Assembly: GCA_964437825.1 (NCBI GenBank)
Contig: CAYTIH010000039.1
Span: 1-23,988, forward strand
Direction: 5' to 3'
DNA from: JBJFCE01 sp964437825
GTDB lineage: Bacteria > Bacillota > Clostridia > Lachnospirales > Lachnospiraceae
Length of the DNA stretch: 23,988 nt
Part shown: positions 6,393-13,881 of the stretch, piece after piece
Layout of the letters: every line of letters begins with the position of its first letter
How positions within the stretch are numbered: position 1 is the first letter of the stretch
Made by a program: the position numbers and the translations under genes
The notes under the pieces: generated by a model
Told to the model about the DNA's origin: nothing
The model's database searches: none
The model's input: the letters and a program-made list of their open reading frames with translations, nothing else

Positions 6393-7147
6393 AACGCATA
6401 AAATTAACTGTCGCTTACGACGGGACTGCCTATCATGGCTGGCAGCTGCAGCCGGGAGCAGTTACGATTGAAAGTGAATTAAACAGAGCTTTGACGGAGC
6501 TTCTGGGGGAGAAAATACAGGTAATCGGCGCCAGCCGCACGGATTCCGGCGTCCATGCTCTGTGCAATGTGGCTGTGTTCGATACGGAGGCAAGAATACC
6601 GGCGGAGAAATTTTCCTATGCGCTGAACCGGAGACTGCCGGAGGATATCCGGATCAGGAAATCAGAGGAAGCGGCCCCCGATTTTCATCCCAGACGCTGC
6701 GACAGCGTTAAGACCTATGAATACCGTATTTACAATGCGGAATTTCCCATGCCGCTGAAACGGCTGTATACCCATTTCACTTATCTGCCTTTGGACGAGG
6801 AGAAGATGAATCGGGCGGCCCGTTATCTTGAGGGCGAGCATGATTTCAGGAGCTTTTGCAGCGTCAATACTCAGGCGGAAAGTACGGTGAGGACAATTCT
6901 TTCCGCATCGGTTCAAAGAACCGGAGACGATATATGCATCCGGATAAGCGGAACCGGTTTTCTCTATAACATGGTGAGGATCATTGCGGGGACGCTTATG
7001 GAGGTTGGGCAGGGAAAACGGCAGCCGGAGGAAATACAGGAAATACTGAGCGCCCGTGATAGGAAAAAAGCAGGACCAACGGCGCCGGCCTGCGGCTTGA
7101 CTCTGGTGGATTATTGTTTTGCGGATAAAGGGTTGAAAACAGTGTAA
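6389..7147 (+). CDS. truA: tRNA pseudouridine(38-40) synthase TruA
   Basis: TruA converts U38, U39 and U40 of the tRNA anticodon stem-loop to pseudouridine. The ATG at 6389 overlaps the ecfT TGA (ATGA, 6389-6392) and starts MKRIKLTVAYDGTAYHGWQLQ, the canonical N-terminus; a longer open frame from 6260 lies inside ecfT and is not used. At 252 residues the length is normal. The catalytic Asp is residue 52 in GASRTDSGVHA. Other conserved stretches are TYEYRIYN, GEHDFRSFCS and GTGFLYNMVRIIAGTLMEVG. TruA downstream of ecfT and upstream of rplM-rpsI is common in Firmicutes. No clear terminator separates it from the rplM promoter 39 bases downstream. Confidence 0.96.
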   Translation: MKRIKLTVAYDGTAYHGWQLQPGAVTIESELNRALTELLGEKIQVIGASRTDSGVHALCNVAVFDTEARIPAEKFSYALNRRLPEDIRIRKSEEAAPDFHPRRCDSVKTYEYRIYNAEFPMPLKRLYTHFTYLPLDEEKMNRAARYLEGEHDFRSFCSVNTQAESTVRTILSASVQRTGDDICIRISGTGFLYNMVRIIAGTLMEVGQGKRQPEEIQEILSARDRKKAGPTAPACGLTLVDYCFADKGLKTV

Positions 7148-7185
7148 AACCCTGAAAAAATCCACATGGAAAGCGAAAAAATGTG

Positions 7186-7214
7186 TTGACACGCGTGGAA
7201 GCGTATAATATAAT
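7186..7214 (+). promoter_or_regulatory. Consensus sigma-A promoter of rplM-rpsI
   Basis: TTGACA (7186-7191), exactly 17 bases, then TATAAT (7209-7214): both hexamers are perfect. A start near 7221 leaves a leader of about 90 bases that holds the L13-type structure. Confidence 0.93.
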
Positions 7215-7226
7215 ATCTCAATGTGG

Positions 7227-7291
7227 TTATGTTTGAAAACGTCCCAGCCAAAGCCCCGGTAAAGGATGTTTTAAATAAAACAGAAACATAA
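7227..7291 (+). ncRNA. Probable L13 leader (ribosomal protein autoregulatory RNA)
   Basis: The leader folds into a two-part stem. TTATGTTT (7227-7234) pairs with AAACATAA (7284-7291). After a one-base step, AAAACGTCC (7236-7244) pairs with GGATGTTTT (7264-7272) through one G-U, leaving a 19-nt apical loop with the CCCC run and an 11-nt bulge on the 3' side. A structured leader before rplM is a known Firmicutes element (L13 leader), thought to let L13 repress its own mRNA. Position and shape fit. The family assignment was not tested against a covariance model. Confidence 0.7.
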
Positions 7292-7311
7292 GATTTTACG
7301 GAGGTAATACG

Positions 7312-7740
7312 ATGAAAACATTTATGGCTAGCCCAGCTACAATTGATAGAAAATGGTATGTAGTAGATGCTACAGATGTGGCTTTAGGACGTTTGGCTTC
7401 TGAAGTTGCTAAGGTTTTAAGAGGTAAAAACAAACCCATTTATACACCTCATATTGATACCGGAGATTATGTAATCGTAATCAACGCTGAAAAGGTTAAG
7501 ATCACAGGTAAGAAGTTAGATCAGAAGATTTATTATCATCACTCAGATTATGTTGGTGGAATGAAAGAAACCACTTTAAGAGAAATGTTGGCTAAGAAAC
7601 CTGAAGAAGTGATTGAACACGCCGTAAAAGGCATGCTTCCCAAAGGACCTTTAGGAAGAGAGATGTATACAAAACTTCATGTATACGCAGGACCTGAGCA
7701 CAAGCAGGCAGCTCAGAAGCCCGAAGTATTAACATTTTAA
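7312..7740 (+). CDS. rplM: 50S ribosomal protein L13
   Basis: A 142-residue early-assembly protein of the large subunit. It has the standard N-terminus (MKTFMASPATIDRKWYVVDA), the segment VALGRLASEVAKVLRGK, HIDTGDYVIVINAEK, and the family signature KGMLPKGPLGREMYTKLHVY. GGAGG (7300-7304) lies seven bases before the ATG. It follows a consensus promoter and a structured leader and is cotranscribed with rpsI 28 bases downstream. Nothing unusual in length or sequence. Confidence 0.98.
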   Translation: MKTFMASPATIDRKWYVVDATDVALGRLASEVAKVLRGKNKPIYTPHIDTGDYVIVINAEKVKITGKKLDQKIYYHHSDYVGGMKETTLREMLAKKPEEVIEHAVKGMLPKGPLGREMYTKLHVYAGPEHKQAAQKPEVLTF

Positions 7741-7768
7741 TCAGGAAACTTAGAAGGAGGACATTGAA

Positions 7769-8167
7769 ATGGCTAAAGCAACAGCAAAATACTACGGAAC
7801 TGGTAGAAGAAAAAAATCTATTGCAAGAGTATATTTAGTACCTGGCAAAGGCCAGATTACCATTAATAAAAGAGATATCGATAACTATTTCGGTATGGAA
7901 ACCTTAAAGACAATTGTTCGTCAGCCTCTGGCAGCAACCGAGACTGTTGATAAATATGATGCGATTGTTACCGTTCGTGGCGGCGGTACTTCCGGTCAGG
8001 CCGGAGCAATCAGACACGGCATTGCAAGAGCATTGCTTCAGGTGGATGCAGATTACAGACCTACCTTAAAGAAAGCCGGTTTCTTAACAAGAGATCCTCG
8101 TATGAAGGAAAGAAAGAAATACGGTCTTAAAGCCGCACGCCGCGCACCTCAGTTCTCCAAGAGATAA
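7769..8167 (+). CDS. rpsI: 30S ribosomal protein S9
   Basis: A 132-residue small-subunit protein whose C-terminal tail reaches the P-site tRNA. It shows the S9 signatures YYGTGRRKKSIARVYL at the start, GGGTSGQAGAIRHGIARAL in the middle, and the universal basic tail ending ARRAPQFSKR. The ribosome site AGAAGGAGG lies before the ATG. It is the second and last gene of the rplM-rpsI transcript, followed by a terminator at 8229-8263. Confidence 0.98.
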   Translation: MAKATAKYYGTGRRKKSIARVYLVPGKGQITINKRDIDNYFGMETLKTIVRQPLAATETVDKYDAIVTVRGGGTSGQAGAIRHGIARALLQVDADYRPTLKKAGFLTRDPRMKERKKYGLKAARRAPQFSKR

Positions 8168-8169
8168 TG

Positions 8170-8184
8170 CGGCGTGAAGCGCCG
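8170..8184 (+). repeat. Small GC hairpin directly after rpsI
   Basis: CGGCG (8170-8174) and CGCCG (8180-8184) are separated by TGAAG, three bases after the rpsI stop codon. It is too short and lacks a T-tract. It may protect the mRNA end or be part of a dispersed sequence. Confidence 0.3.
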
Positions 8185-8228
8185 ATGAGGAAAGGCGAAG
8201 CTTTTTCGAATCTGATATACGAACTTTT

Positions 8229-8263
8229 AAAACCCTTGAGAATCTAGTGTTCCCAAGGGTTTT
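8229..8263 (+). terminator. Intrinsic terminator of rplM-rpsI
   Basis: AAAACCCTTG (8229-8238) pairs perfectly with CAAGGGTTTT (8254-8263). Inside it, GAA/TTC pairs add three more bp beyond an A-C mismatch. The 3' arm supplies four T residues and is followed by GTTGTATT. The A-rich 5' side would also allow some termination on the other strand. Confidence 0.85.
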
Positions 8264-8303
8264 GTTGTATTAGAGGGAAGGAATGAAATAGGAAAGGATA
8301 ACA

Positions 8304-9059
8304 ATGATATTAAGTGTAAGTCGGAGAACTGACATTCCAAATTATTATTCGGAATGGTTTTTTAATAGAATAAAAGATGGATTTGTGTATGTCAGGAATC
8401 CAATGAATGCGCATCAAATAAGTAAGATCGACATAACTCCAAACGTAGTTGATGCTATTGTTTTTTGGACAAAGAATCCGGAGCCGATGCTGAATAGATT
8501 GGATGAGCTTACTTTATATGAATACTACTTTCAGTTTACTTTGACCGGATACGGAAAAGATATGGAGCGTAATGTTCCGCATAAAAGGGAAAGGATGATT
8601 CCGGTATTTCAGGAATTATCGAAAAAGATAGGAAGGCAAAAGGTAATATGGAGATATGATCCTATTATTTTTACAAAAAAGTATACTCCGGAATATCATT
8701 TAAAAGCATTCCGGCAAATTGCGGCGGCGCTCCAAGGATATACTGAAAAATGTGTCATAAGCTTTGTTGATATTTATGCAAAGAATAAGAAAAACATGGA
8801 ATTGCTGGATTCCTATCAGCTTGATCAAACGGAATTGAAAGAATTTGCAAAGAAGATGAGCAAGATTGCAAGAGAAAACAAAATGACAATAGGAAGCTGT
8901 GCTGAAAATATAGATTTGGATGCGTGTGGTATTGAACATAATTGTTGTATTGATAAAACTCTGATAGAAAGCATAATCGGCTGCAGGCTTAAGGGAGAAA
9001 AAGACAAGAATCAACGACAAGAGTGCGGCTGCTTGGAAAGCGTAGAGATTGGCACATAG
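8304..9059 (+). CDS. DUF1848 family protein, C-terminally truncated
   Basis: The 251-residue product matches the DUF1848 family from its start (MILSVSRRTDIPNYYSEWFFNRI) through AIVFWTKNP, FQFTLTGYG, VIWRYDPI, FVDIYAKN and AENIDLDACGIEHNCCIDK. The biochemical role of the family is not known to me. As I recall it, full-length members are about 300 residues and continue after C-x-C-x-E-S-x-x-I-G with a cysteine motif of the type C-x3-C-x2-C-Y-A-N. Here the protein stops right after CGCLESVEIGT, so that motif is missing, and it is not visible in the other forward frames downstream. The gene is visibly more AT-rich than its neighbours, suggesting acquisition. It is either a 3'-deleted pseudogene or a shortened active form. 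Confidence 0.8.
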   Translation: MILSVSRRTDIPNYYSEWFFNRIKDGFVYVRNPMNAHQISKIDITPNVVDAIVFWTKNPEPMLNRLDELTLYEYYFQFTLTGYGKDMERNVPHKRERMIPVFQELSKKIGRQKVIWRYDPIIFTKKYTPEYHLKAFRQIAAALQGYTEKCVISFVDIYAKNKKNMELLDSYQLDQTELKEFAKKMSKIARENKMTIGSCAENIDLDACGIEHNCCIDKTLIESIIGCRLKGEKDKNQRQECGCLESVEIGT

Positions 9060-9236
9060 TTTTAGCATCAGCAATTTTATATATTTCATGACTATATTCA
9101 CTCGTGTAGTAATGCCAATAGCGGTAGACATACCCGATCAAACGGGTATTATCTTGCAAGCTGATTCCGATGAAAGTATAATATATATCACAGGCTGTTT
9201 TAAGTACGGGAAAATACAATACGAATCGGCCGGATA
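9060..9236. other. Gap between truncated DUF1848 gene and lrgB
   Basis: No credible coding sequence; the forward frame here (from about 9049) continues antisense into lrgB and resembles nothing. The only structure seen is a 7-bp hairpin ATACCCG/CGGGTAT (9130-9136, 9143-9149) with a 6-nt loop. It may end the convergent transcripts, though neither strand gives a good T-tract. The left boundary is probably where the DUF1848 3' end was lost. Confidence 0.4.
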
Positions 9237-9929
9237 CTACATAAATTGGGCAAAAACCGAAGCGCCGATGACGGTTATGATACCGGAAATGACGATGGAC
9301 AGGCTGCTCATGGCGCCTTCCGTTTCTCCAAGCTCCATTGCCTTTGCCGTTCCCATGGCATGTGAGGCACTCCCGATGGCTATTCCCATGGCGATGGGAT
9401 CTGTGATTCTGAATATCCGGCAGATCCATTCCGCACACATATTGCCGATAACGCCGGTTATAATGATGACTGCTACCGTGATTGATACATAACCGCCAAG
9501 CTCTTCGGAAATTCCCATTCCGATCGCGGTGGTGATTGATTTTGGAAGCAGTGTTACATATTCTTCATGGCTGAGATGAAACAGGAATGCCATGCCCAAA
9601 ACGCTGCTAAGACTTGTCAGCACACCGGAGAGAATGCCGAGGATAATTGCTTTCAGGTTGTGCTTTAGAATTTCGATCTGCAGATAAAGAGGAATCGCAA
9701 GGCAGACGGTTGCAGGCGTCAAAAGATAGCTGATATATTTTGCGCCTTCGTAATAAGTATCATAGCTGATATCAAAGATCAGCAAAAAAAGAACGGTGAT
9801 GATAATGGATATCAGCAGAGGGTTACACAGTCCTATCTTCAATTTCTTTTTTAAAAGGGTTCCCGCTTCATAGGATAAAAGACTGATCAGAACACCGAAA
9901 AATACGGAATTTTCAAAAATGCTGCTCAT
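9237..9929 (-). CDS. lrgB: LrgB/CidB family membrane protein
   Basis: A 230-residue polytopic membrane protein of the LrgB/CidB family, read on the minus strand. It has hydrophobic segments throughout and the family's signature middle: LLPKSITTAIGMGISEELGG and later DPIAMGIAIGSASHAMGTAKAMELGETEGAMSSL (split here by position, residues about 175-210). LrgAB systems were first described as modulators of murein hydrolase activity in Staphylococcus. Plastid and bacterial relatives have since been linked to export of small organic acids such as glycolate or pyruvate. Its start codon overlaps the lrgA stop by 4 bases, so the two are translationally coupled. The length is full and nothing appears truncated. 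Confidence 0.92.
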   Translation of the reverse strand: MSSIFENSVFFGVLISLLSYEAGTLLKKKLKIGLCNPLLISIIITVLFLLIFDISYDTYYEGAKYISYLLTPATVCLAIPLYLQIEILKHNLKAIILGILSGVLTSLSSVLGMAFLFHLSHEEYVTLLPKSITTAIGMGISEELGGYVSITVAVIIITGVIGNMCAEWICRIFRITDPIAMGIAIGSASHAMGTAKAMELGETEGAMSSLSIVISGIITVIGASVFAQFM

Positions 9930-10291
9930 GGATTTGCTTCCTTTCCGGGCTTATGACGGAGAACTGCCTGTGTTACCCTGCCGGAGACCAGCATTACGGC
10001 AACGGTGGAAACAACGGTAACGATCAGATATTGCAGCCAGGAGGGCCTTATTATATGCCATGATTCCAGGATACCGACTGCAGCCGGAACGAACATCACC
10101 GGCATAAACTCTATCAAAAAAGTACCGGTTTCCTTGACGGCGGAAATCGGTATCAGCTTGAGTTCAAGACCGAGAAACATCAGTATGATTCCATAAATGC
10201 CGGCAGGGATCGGCAGCGGAATCACATGGTAAAGGACTTCGCCCAGAAAAGAGATGCTAAGGATGATGCTGAATTGTCTGAGATATTTCAT
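9926..10291 (-). CDS. lrgA: LrgA/CidA family holin-like protein
   Basis: A 121-residue protein with four hydrophobic segments (around FSIILSISFLGEVLY, GIYGIILMFLGLEL, FLIEFMPVMFVPAAVGIL and YLIVTVVSTVAVMLVSG), as in LrgA/CidA. The conserved PIPAGIYG and FMPVMFVPAAVG motifs are present. The start used here, MKYLRQFSII at 10291, has GGAGG seven bases upstream on the minus strand (complement of 10298-10302); an earlier in-frame ATG at 10360 would add 23 residues without family support. It is followed by lrgB with an ATGA overlap. A sigma-A-like promoter lies at 10351-10379. No LytTR-type regulator is adjacent in this window. Confidence 0.9.
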   Translation of the reverse strand: MKYLRQFSIILSISFLGEVLYHVIPLPIPAGIYGIILMFLGLELKLIPISAVKETGTFLIEFMPVMFVPAAVGILESWHIIRPSWLQYLIVTVVSTVAVMLVSGRVTQAVLRHKPGKEANP

Positions 10292-10350
10292 GTATATCCT
10301 CCGTGTCAAAGCTTTTTGTAAACGGACGAAAAATCTTTCGGTACCGGTCA

Positions 10351-10379
10351 AACATATCACTTGAGGGAAGGGAAGTCAA
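10351..10379 (-). promoter_or_regulatory. Probable promoter of lrgAB
   Basis: On the minus strand, TTGACT (complement of 10374-10379), 17 bases and TATGTT (complement of 10351-10356) form a good sigma-A promoter about 60 bases upstream of the lrgA start. Confidence 0.65.
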
Positions 10380-10429
10380 GACGGTGCCATACTTACGTAG
10401 CAATCATTAATTATTTTATTCATGCAGAT

Positions 10430-10454
10430 ATCATAATTTCGAAGCAATTATGAT
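10430..10454. promoter_or_regulatory. Inverted repeat 1 upstream of the COG3044 ATPase gene
   Basis: ATCATAATT (10430-10438) and AATTATGAT (10446-10454) are perfect inverted copies with a 7-nt spacer. It lies between the divergent lrgA and ATPase genes and shares the ATCAT ends of the repeat at 10480-10502, so the two may bind the same regulator. Confidence 0.5.
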
Positions 10455-10479
10455 AGAATGAGTGCGAACGACGAATTGG

Positions 10480-10507
10480 ATCATGAATCGCAGATTCATG
10501 ATATAAT
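10480..10507 (+). promoter_or_regulatory. Inverted repeat 2 overlapping a -10 box
   Basis: ATCATGAATC (10480-10489) and GATTCATGAT (10493-10502) are perfect inverted copies around GCA. The right arm ends on the first base of TATAAT (10502-10507), the likely -10 box of the downstream gene. The nearest -35-like sequence is TTGGAT (10476-10481) at a 20-base spacing, so the promoter may need an activator. GGAGG follows at 10521-10525. Confidence 0.55.
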
Positions 10508-10533
10508 CAAAGAGCGAAACGGAGGAAATAAAA

Positions 10534-12270
10534 ATGCAATCATCCGGTGAACTGCGTACATTACTGCGTTCCATAGATCATAAAAGCTATCCGGCATACA
10601 AAGCGCTTGCGGGAGCCTGGAAGTTTGAACGATATCAATTGGTTATCGATCATGTGCAGGGAGATCCCTTTGCATCGCCATCCAGTGTGCATGTGGAGAT
10701 TCCGCTTGGGAGCGCGGGATTCCCGAAAACCTATTATGAAAGGGACTGTGCCCGTATTGCACTGCAGGATTTTTTGACCAGGCAGGTGGAAAAACAGTTT
10801 GAACAGTTTCATTTCAAGGCGAAGGGCTCGGGCAAGAGCGGCCTGTTAACGATCAGCCGCTGCGGTCAGGCGGTACTGGAACGCAGTGCGTGCCGGATTA
10901 CCGGTCAGGAGTTGATCGTCAGATTTCACGTCGGATTTCCCGCATTTGGAAGAACCATTCATGCAGGAGAACTGGAAAAGATTTTATTTGAATTTTTGCC
11001 CAGATGCATGGAAAATAGTCTGTTCTATTCCAAATTGAATCAAAAAAAGGCGGAGAATGCAATTTTTCTTGCAGAAGATCAGGATGCCCTGCGCAGAATT
11101 TTGAAAGAGGAAAAGCTGACCGCATTTGTGGCAAACGGCTCCGTTCTGCCGCGAAAGAGCGGCGTATCCGATCTGCCGCTTTCCGGTAGTGTTCCGTTTA
11201 TATCTCCTGCGTCCATGGAAAGGACATTTTCTATGCCGCATAGAGGAGAGATTACGGGAATGGCGCTTCCGCAGGGAATTACACTGATTGTGGGCGGCGG
11301 TTATCACGGAAAATCCACGTTATTGGAGGCGATACAGACAGGTGTTTATAATCATGTGGCAGGCGATGGAAGGGAGTTTGTCATTACGGATGATACAGCG
11401 GTAAAACTCCGGGCCGAGGATGGCCGCTGCGTAAATTGTGTGGATATTTCACTTTTTATTAATGATCTGCCAAACGGCAGAGATACCGTTGCTTTTTCTA
11501 CGGAGGATGCCAGCGGCAGTACCTCTCAGGCCGCGGGCGTTATGGAAAGTATGGAAGCGGGTGCGCGTCTGTTTTTGATGGATGAAGATACGTCTGCAAC
11601 CAATTTTATGCTGCGGGATGAATTTATGCAGCAGGTGATCAGCAGGGACAAGGAACCGATTACGCCGTTCTTGGAACGGGCTCGGGATCTGTATGAAAAA
11701 GCGGGAATTTCCACGATTTTGGCGGCAGGAAGTTCGGGTGCTTTTTTCTATATTGCAGACTGCATTCTGATGATGGACAGTTATCGCCCGGTGGATATTA
11801 CGGAGCGTGTGAAAGGGCTCTGTGCGGAGCATGCCGCACCGAGAATTCAGGCGCCGGATTTTAGCATTCCGGAATTTAAGAGGGTACTTCCTGCATATTC
11901 TCCTGCCTGCGCATCCGGACGCGGCTCCTTTGACAGACGCGCTCAGAACGGACATACAGGGAACCATGAACATATGAAAGTAAAATCCTATGGACTGGAG
12001 TCTTTTTCTTTGGACAAAGAGGAAGTGAATGTACGTTATTTGGAGCAGCTGCTGGATTATGAACAGACGACGGCACTTGCTTATCTGATGCGTTTCTATC
12101 TGGAACAGGTTCGTGACGGAAAAAAGACGGTCAGACAGGCAGTGGATTTGATTTATGATCTTTTGGAAAAAGAGGACTGGAACAAGTTTTGCGTTTCCTA
12201 TATTCCCTGCGGACTTTCAAAACCAAGAAGGCAGGAATTATATGCATGTATTAACCGCTTTCGAGGATAA
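10534..12270 (+). CDS. Predicted ABC-class ATPase (COG3044 / ABC_ATPase family)
   Basis: A 578-residue soluble protein matching the little-studied 'predicted ATPase of the ABC class' family; the trypanosome RNA-editing factor MRB1590 is a characterised relative that binds RNA. The N-terminal half (about 1-245) carries the family-specific segments YPAYKALAG, VEIPLGSAGFP and FHVGFPAFGRTI. The ATPase core has Walker A GGGYHGKST (254-262), a divergent signature region TEDASGSTSQA (323-333) and Walker B LFLMDEDTSATNFM (346-359). The rest includes AGISTILAAGSSGAFFYIAD and DYEQTTALAYLMRF. No membrane segments or signal peptide are visible. GGAGG is eight bases before the ATG. The physiological role in bacteria is unknown. 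It appears to stand alone, behind two palindromic sites. Confidence 0.85.
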   Translation: MQSSGELRTLLRSIDHKSYPAYKALAGAWKFERYQLVIDHVQGDPFASPSSVHVEIPLGSAGFPKTYYERDCARIALQDFLTRQVEKQFEQFHFKAKGSGKSGLLTISRCGQAVLERSACRITGQELIVRFHVGFPAFGRTIHAGELEKILFEFLPRCMENSLFYSKLNQKKAENAIFLAEDQDALRRILKEEKLTAFVANGSVLPRKSGVSDLPLSGSVPFISPASMERTFSMPHRGEITGMALPQGITLIVGGGYHGKSTLLEAIQTGVYNHVAGDGREFVITDDTAVKLRAEDGRCVNCVDISLFINDLPNGRDTVAFSTEDASGSTSQAAGVMESMEAGARLFLMDEDTSATNFMLRDEFMQQVISRDKEPITPFLERARDLYEKAGISTILAAGSSGAFFYIADCILMMDSYRPVDITERVKGLCAEHAAPRIQAPDFSIPEFKRVLPAYSPACASGRGSFDRRAQNGHTGNHEHMKVKSYGLESFSLDKEEVNVRYLEQLLDYEQTTALAYLMRFYLEQVRDGKKTVRQAVDLIYDLLEKEDWNKFCVSYIPCGLSKPRRQELYACINRFRG

Positions 12271-12301
12271 AATAGGGAAAAGCGGTTTGTATAAAATACA
12301 T

Positions 12302-12356
12302 GGAAATGTCCCGCATTTGGTAAAAATGATTTTATTCAGAAATCCGGGACATTTCC
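12302..12356. repeat. 12-bp inverted repeat between convergent genes
   Basis: GGAAATGTCCCG (12302-12313) and CGGGACATTTCC (12345-12356) are perfect inverted copies around 31 bases. They end 5 bases from the DUF305 stop codon. There is no T-tract on either side, so classical termination is doubtful, though a bidirectional hairpin could still limit read-through. Confidence 0.55.
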
Positions 12357-12360
12357 GCAC

Positions 12361-12933
12361 TCAGCAGATGGTCTGTAAAAGCGCCTCCATCTGCATGATT
12401 CCTCGTTTCTGTGAGGTGATAATGGCCTCCAGAATCGGCTTTAGCTGCGGGCAGATATCATATTGCAGGGCGTTTTCCGACATTTTCACGGCGCCCTCAT
12501 GATGAGGGATCATTTCTCTTATAAAATCGGCATCCACCTGATTGGTGTTGCAGGCATTTTTCATACCTGTAAACATAGTCTGCATGATATGATCTACCTT
12601 TTGTTGGTAATCATGTAGATCTTGAGCACAATTTTTCTTCATTTTGCAGGTGCATTTGATCCGCTGCATGTTTTCTATGCTTTCGGTCTGCTCCAATATG
12701 ATTTGTGAAGCAATATTTTCCAGCGGAATGCTTGTGGTGTATTTCAAAATGTTATAGGACATTTCAATGGCAGCCCTGTGGTGGGGAAGCATTTGTATAA
12801 TGAAATTATAAGATATGCTGTCCGACAGATTTACATTCGTCATGTCCTGAATCATCGTGTTAAGAATGCAGCGGAATGTGGTTAAATACTCTTTTGTAAC
12901 CTTACTGAATACATTACAGTTTGGACTGTTCAT
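12361..12933 (-). CDS. DUF305 protein with two DUF305 modules
   Basis: A 190-residue minus-strand protein with two copies of the DUF305 helical module. Each has the motif M-x-P-H-H-x2-A-x2-M: MLPHHRAAIEM (48-58) and MIPHHEGAVKM (141-151), followed by a helix ending in S/Q-E-x-M-Q or S-Q-K-R-G-I-M-Q-M. DUF305 proteins are ferritin-like four-helix proteins; CopM of cyanobacteria binds copper through similar His and Met residues. A cysteine-rich linker, CTCKMKKNC (94-102), could be a further metal site. No signal peptide is seen, unlike many periplasmic members, so it is probably cytosolic. A GGAG ribosome site lies nine bases before the start. A metal-binding role is inference. Confidence 0.82.
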   Translation of the reverse strand: MNSPNCNVFSKVTKEYLTTFRCILNTMIQDMTNVNLSDSISYNFIIQMLPHHRAAIEMSYNILKYTTSIPLENIASQIILEQTESIENMQRIKCTCKMKKNCAQDLHDYQQKVDHIMQTMFTGMKNACNTNQVDADFIREMIPHHEGAVKMSENALQYDICPQLKPILEAIITSQKRGIMQMEALLQTIC

Positions 12934-13046
12934 AACCCATCTCCTTTATCTTTATTATATGTTGATGATGCAGGAAGCGTTCTGCGCAGTTTCTCTGCGG
13001 GGCGGGAAGAAAATAAGCAATACTGACTATAGGAGTAAAGAACTAT

Positions 13047-13832
13047 ATGGAAATGAATACAAGCATAAAGGTGGATCGGGAGCAGGTGAAGGATGCATTT
13101 CGCAGCTATACGGCCCGTTATGATATCACCGATGAAAAAATCAAACTGAAAGTGGATCATACTTATAGAGTTGCAGAGCTGTGCGAACGGATTGCAAAGA
13201 CACAGGGGCTTCAGGGCGCTGATGCGGATCTTGCATGGGTGACGGGTATGCTTCATGACGTAGGACGTTTTGAACAGCTGCGTATTTACGGAACATTTTC
13301 TGATGCTAAGAGTATCGATCATGCGCAGTTTGGAGCGGACATACTGTTTCATGAGGGAAGAATCAGGGATTATTTGTCGGATCCTGCGCAGGATCGTCTG
13401 ATTGAGACGGCGATCAGGAGCCACAGCTTATACCGGCTTTCGGAGGACTTGGATGATCGTACGCTTATGTATTGCCGGATCCTGAGGGATGCGGATAAAA
13501 TTGATATCCTAAAGGTAAATGTGGATGTTCCGCTTGAGGAAATTTATAATACCACTACCGGAGAGCTGCGTACCAGTCAGGTAACGGAGACTGTAATGGA
13601 AAGCTTTCAGGAGGAGCATGCAACGCTGCGCAGCTTGATAAAAACACCTGTGGATCACGTTGTAGGACATATTTCGCTGGTATTTGAGCTGGTTTATCCG
13701 ATCAGCCGGCAGATTGTAGTACAGCAGGGGTATTTGGACAAGCTGCTTGCATTTGAGTCGGAAAATCCTGTCACACGGGAACAGTTTAGAATCCTTCAAG
13801 ACAGAATGAACCGGTATTTGGGACGCAGTTAG
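13047..13832 (+). CDS. HD-domain metal-dependent phosphohydrolase
   Basis: A 261-residue HD superfamily protein. The metal ligands are visible in order: His38 (KVDHTYRVAEL), His70-Asp71 (GMLHDVGRFEQ), His92 (SIDHAQFGA), His126 (IRSHSLYRL) and an Asp in ILRDADKIDIL (148/150). The arrangement H...HD...H...H...D suggests a binuclear metal site, as in nucleotide or cyclic dinucleotide phosphohydrolases, but the substrate cannot be read from the sequence. The start is set by AGGAG (13031-13035) before ATG 13047. It diverges from the DUF305 gene and is followed 49 bases later by the YbaK-family gene, probably in one transcript. Confidence 0.88.
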   Translation: MEMNTSIKVDREQVKDAFRSYTARYDITDEKIKLKVDHTYRVAELCERIAKTQGLQGADADLAWVTGMLHDVGRFEQLRIYGTFSDAKSIDHAQFGADILFHEGRIRDYLSDPAQDRLIETAIRSHSLYRLSEDLDDRTLMYCRILRDADKIDILKVNVDVPLEEIYNTTTGELRTSQVTETVMESFQEEHATLRSLIKTPVDHVVGHISLVFELVYPISRQIVVQQGYLDKLLAFESENPVTREQFRILQDRMNRYLGRS

Positions 13833-13881
13833 AAAAAAACAGATGTGCCGCCAAATGAAAGGCGGCGGAATGGAGATTCAT

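Noticed and set aside
9049..9492. A 147-codon forward frame after the DUF1848 gene
   Set aside because: It overlaps the end of DUF1848 and continues antisense into lrgB. It does not restore the missing DUF1848 end.
12954..12959. TATAAT on the minus strand before the DUF305 gene as a promoter
   Set aside because: The -10 box is perfect, but I found no recognisable -35 box at 16-18 bases, so it was not listed as a feature.
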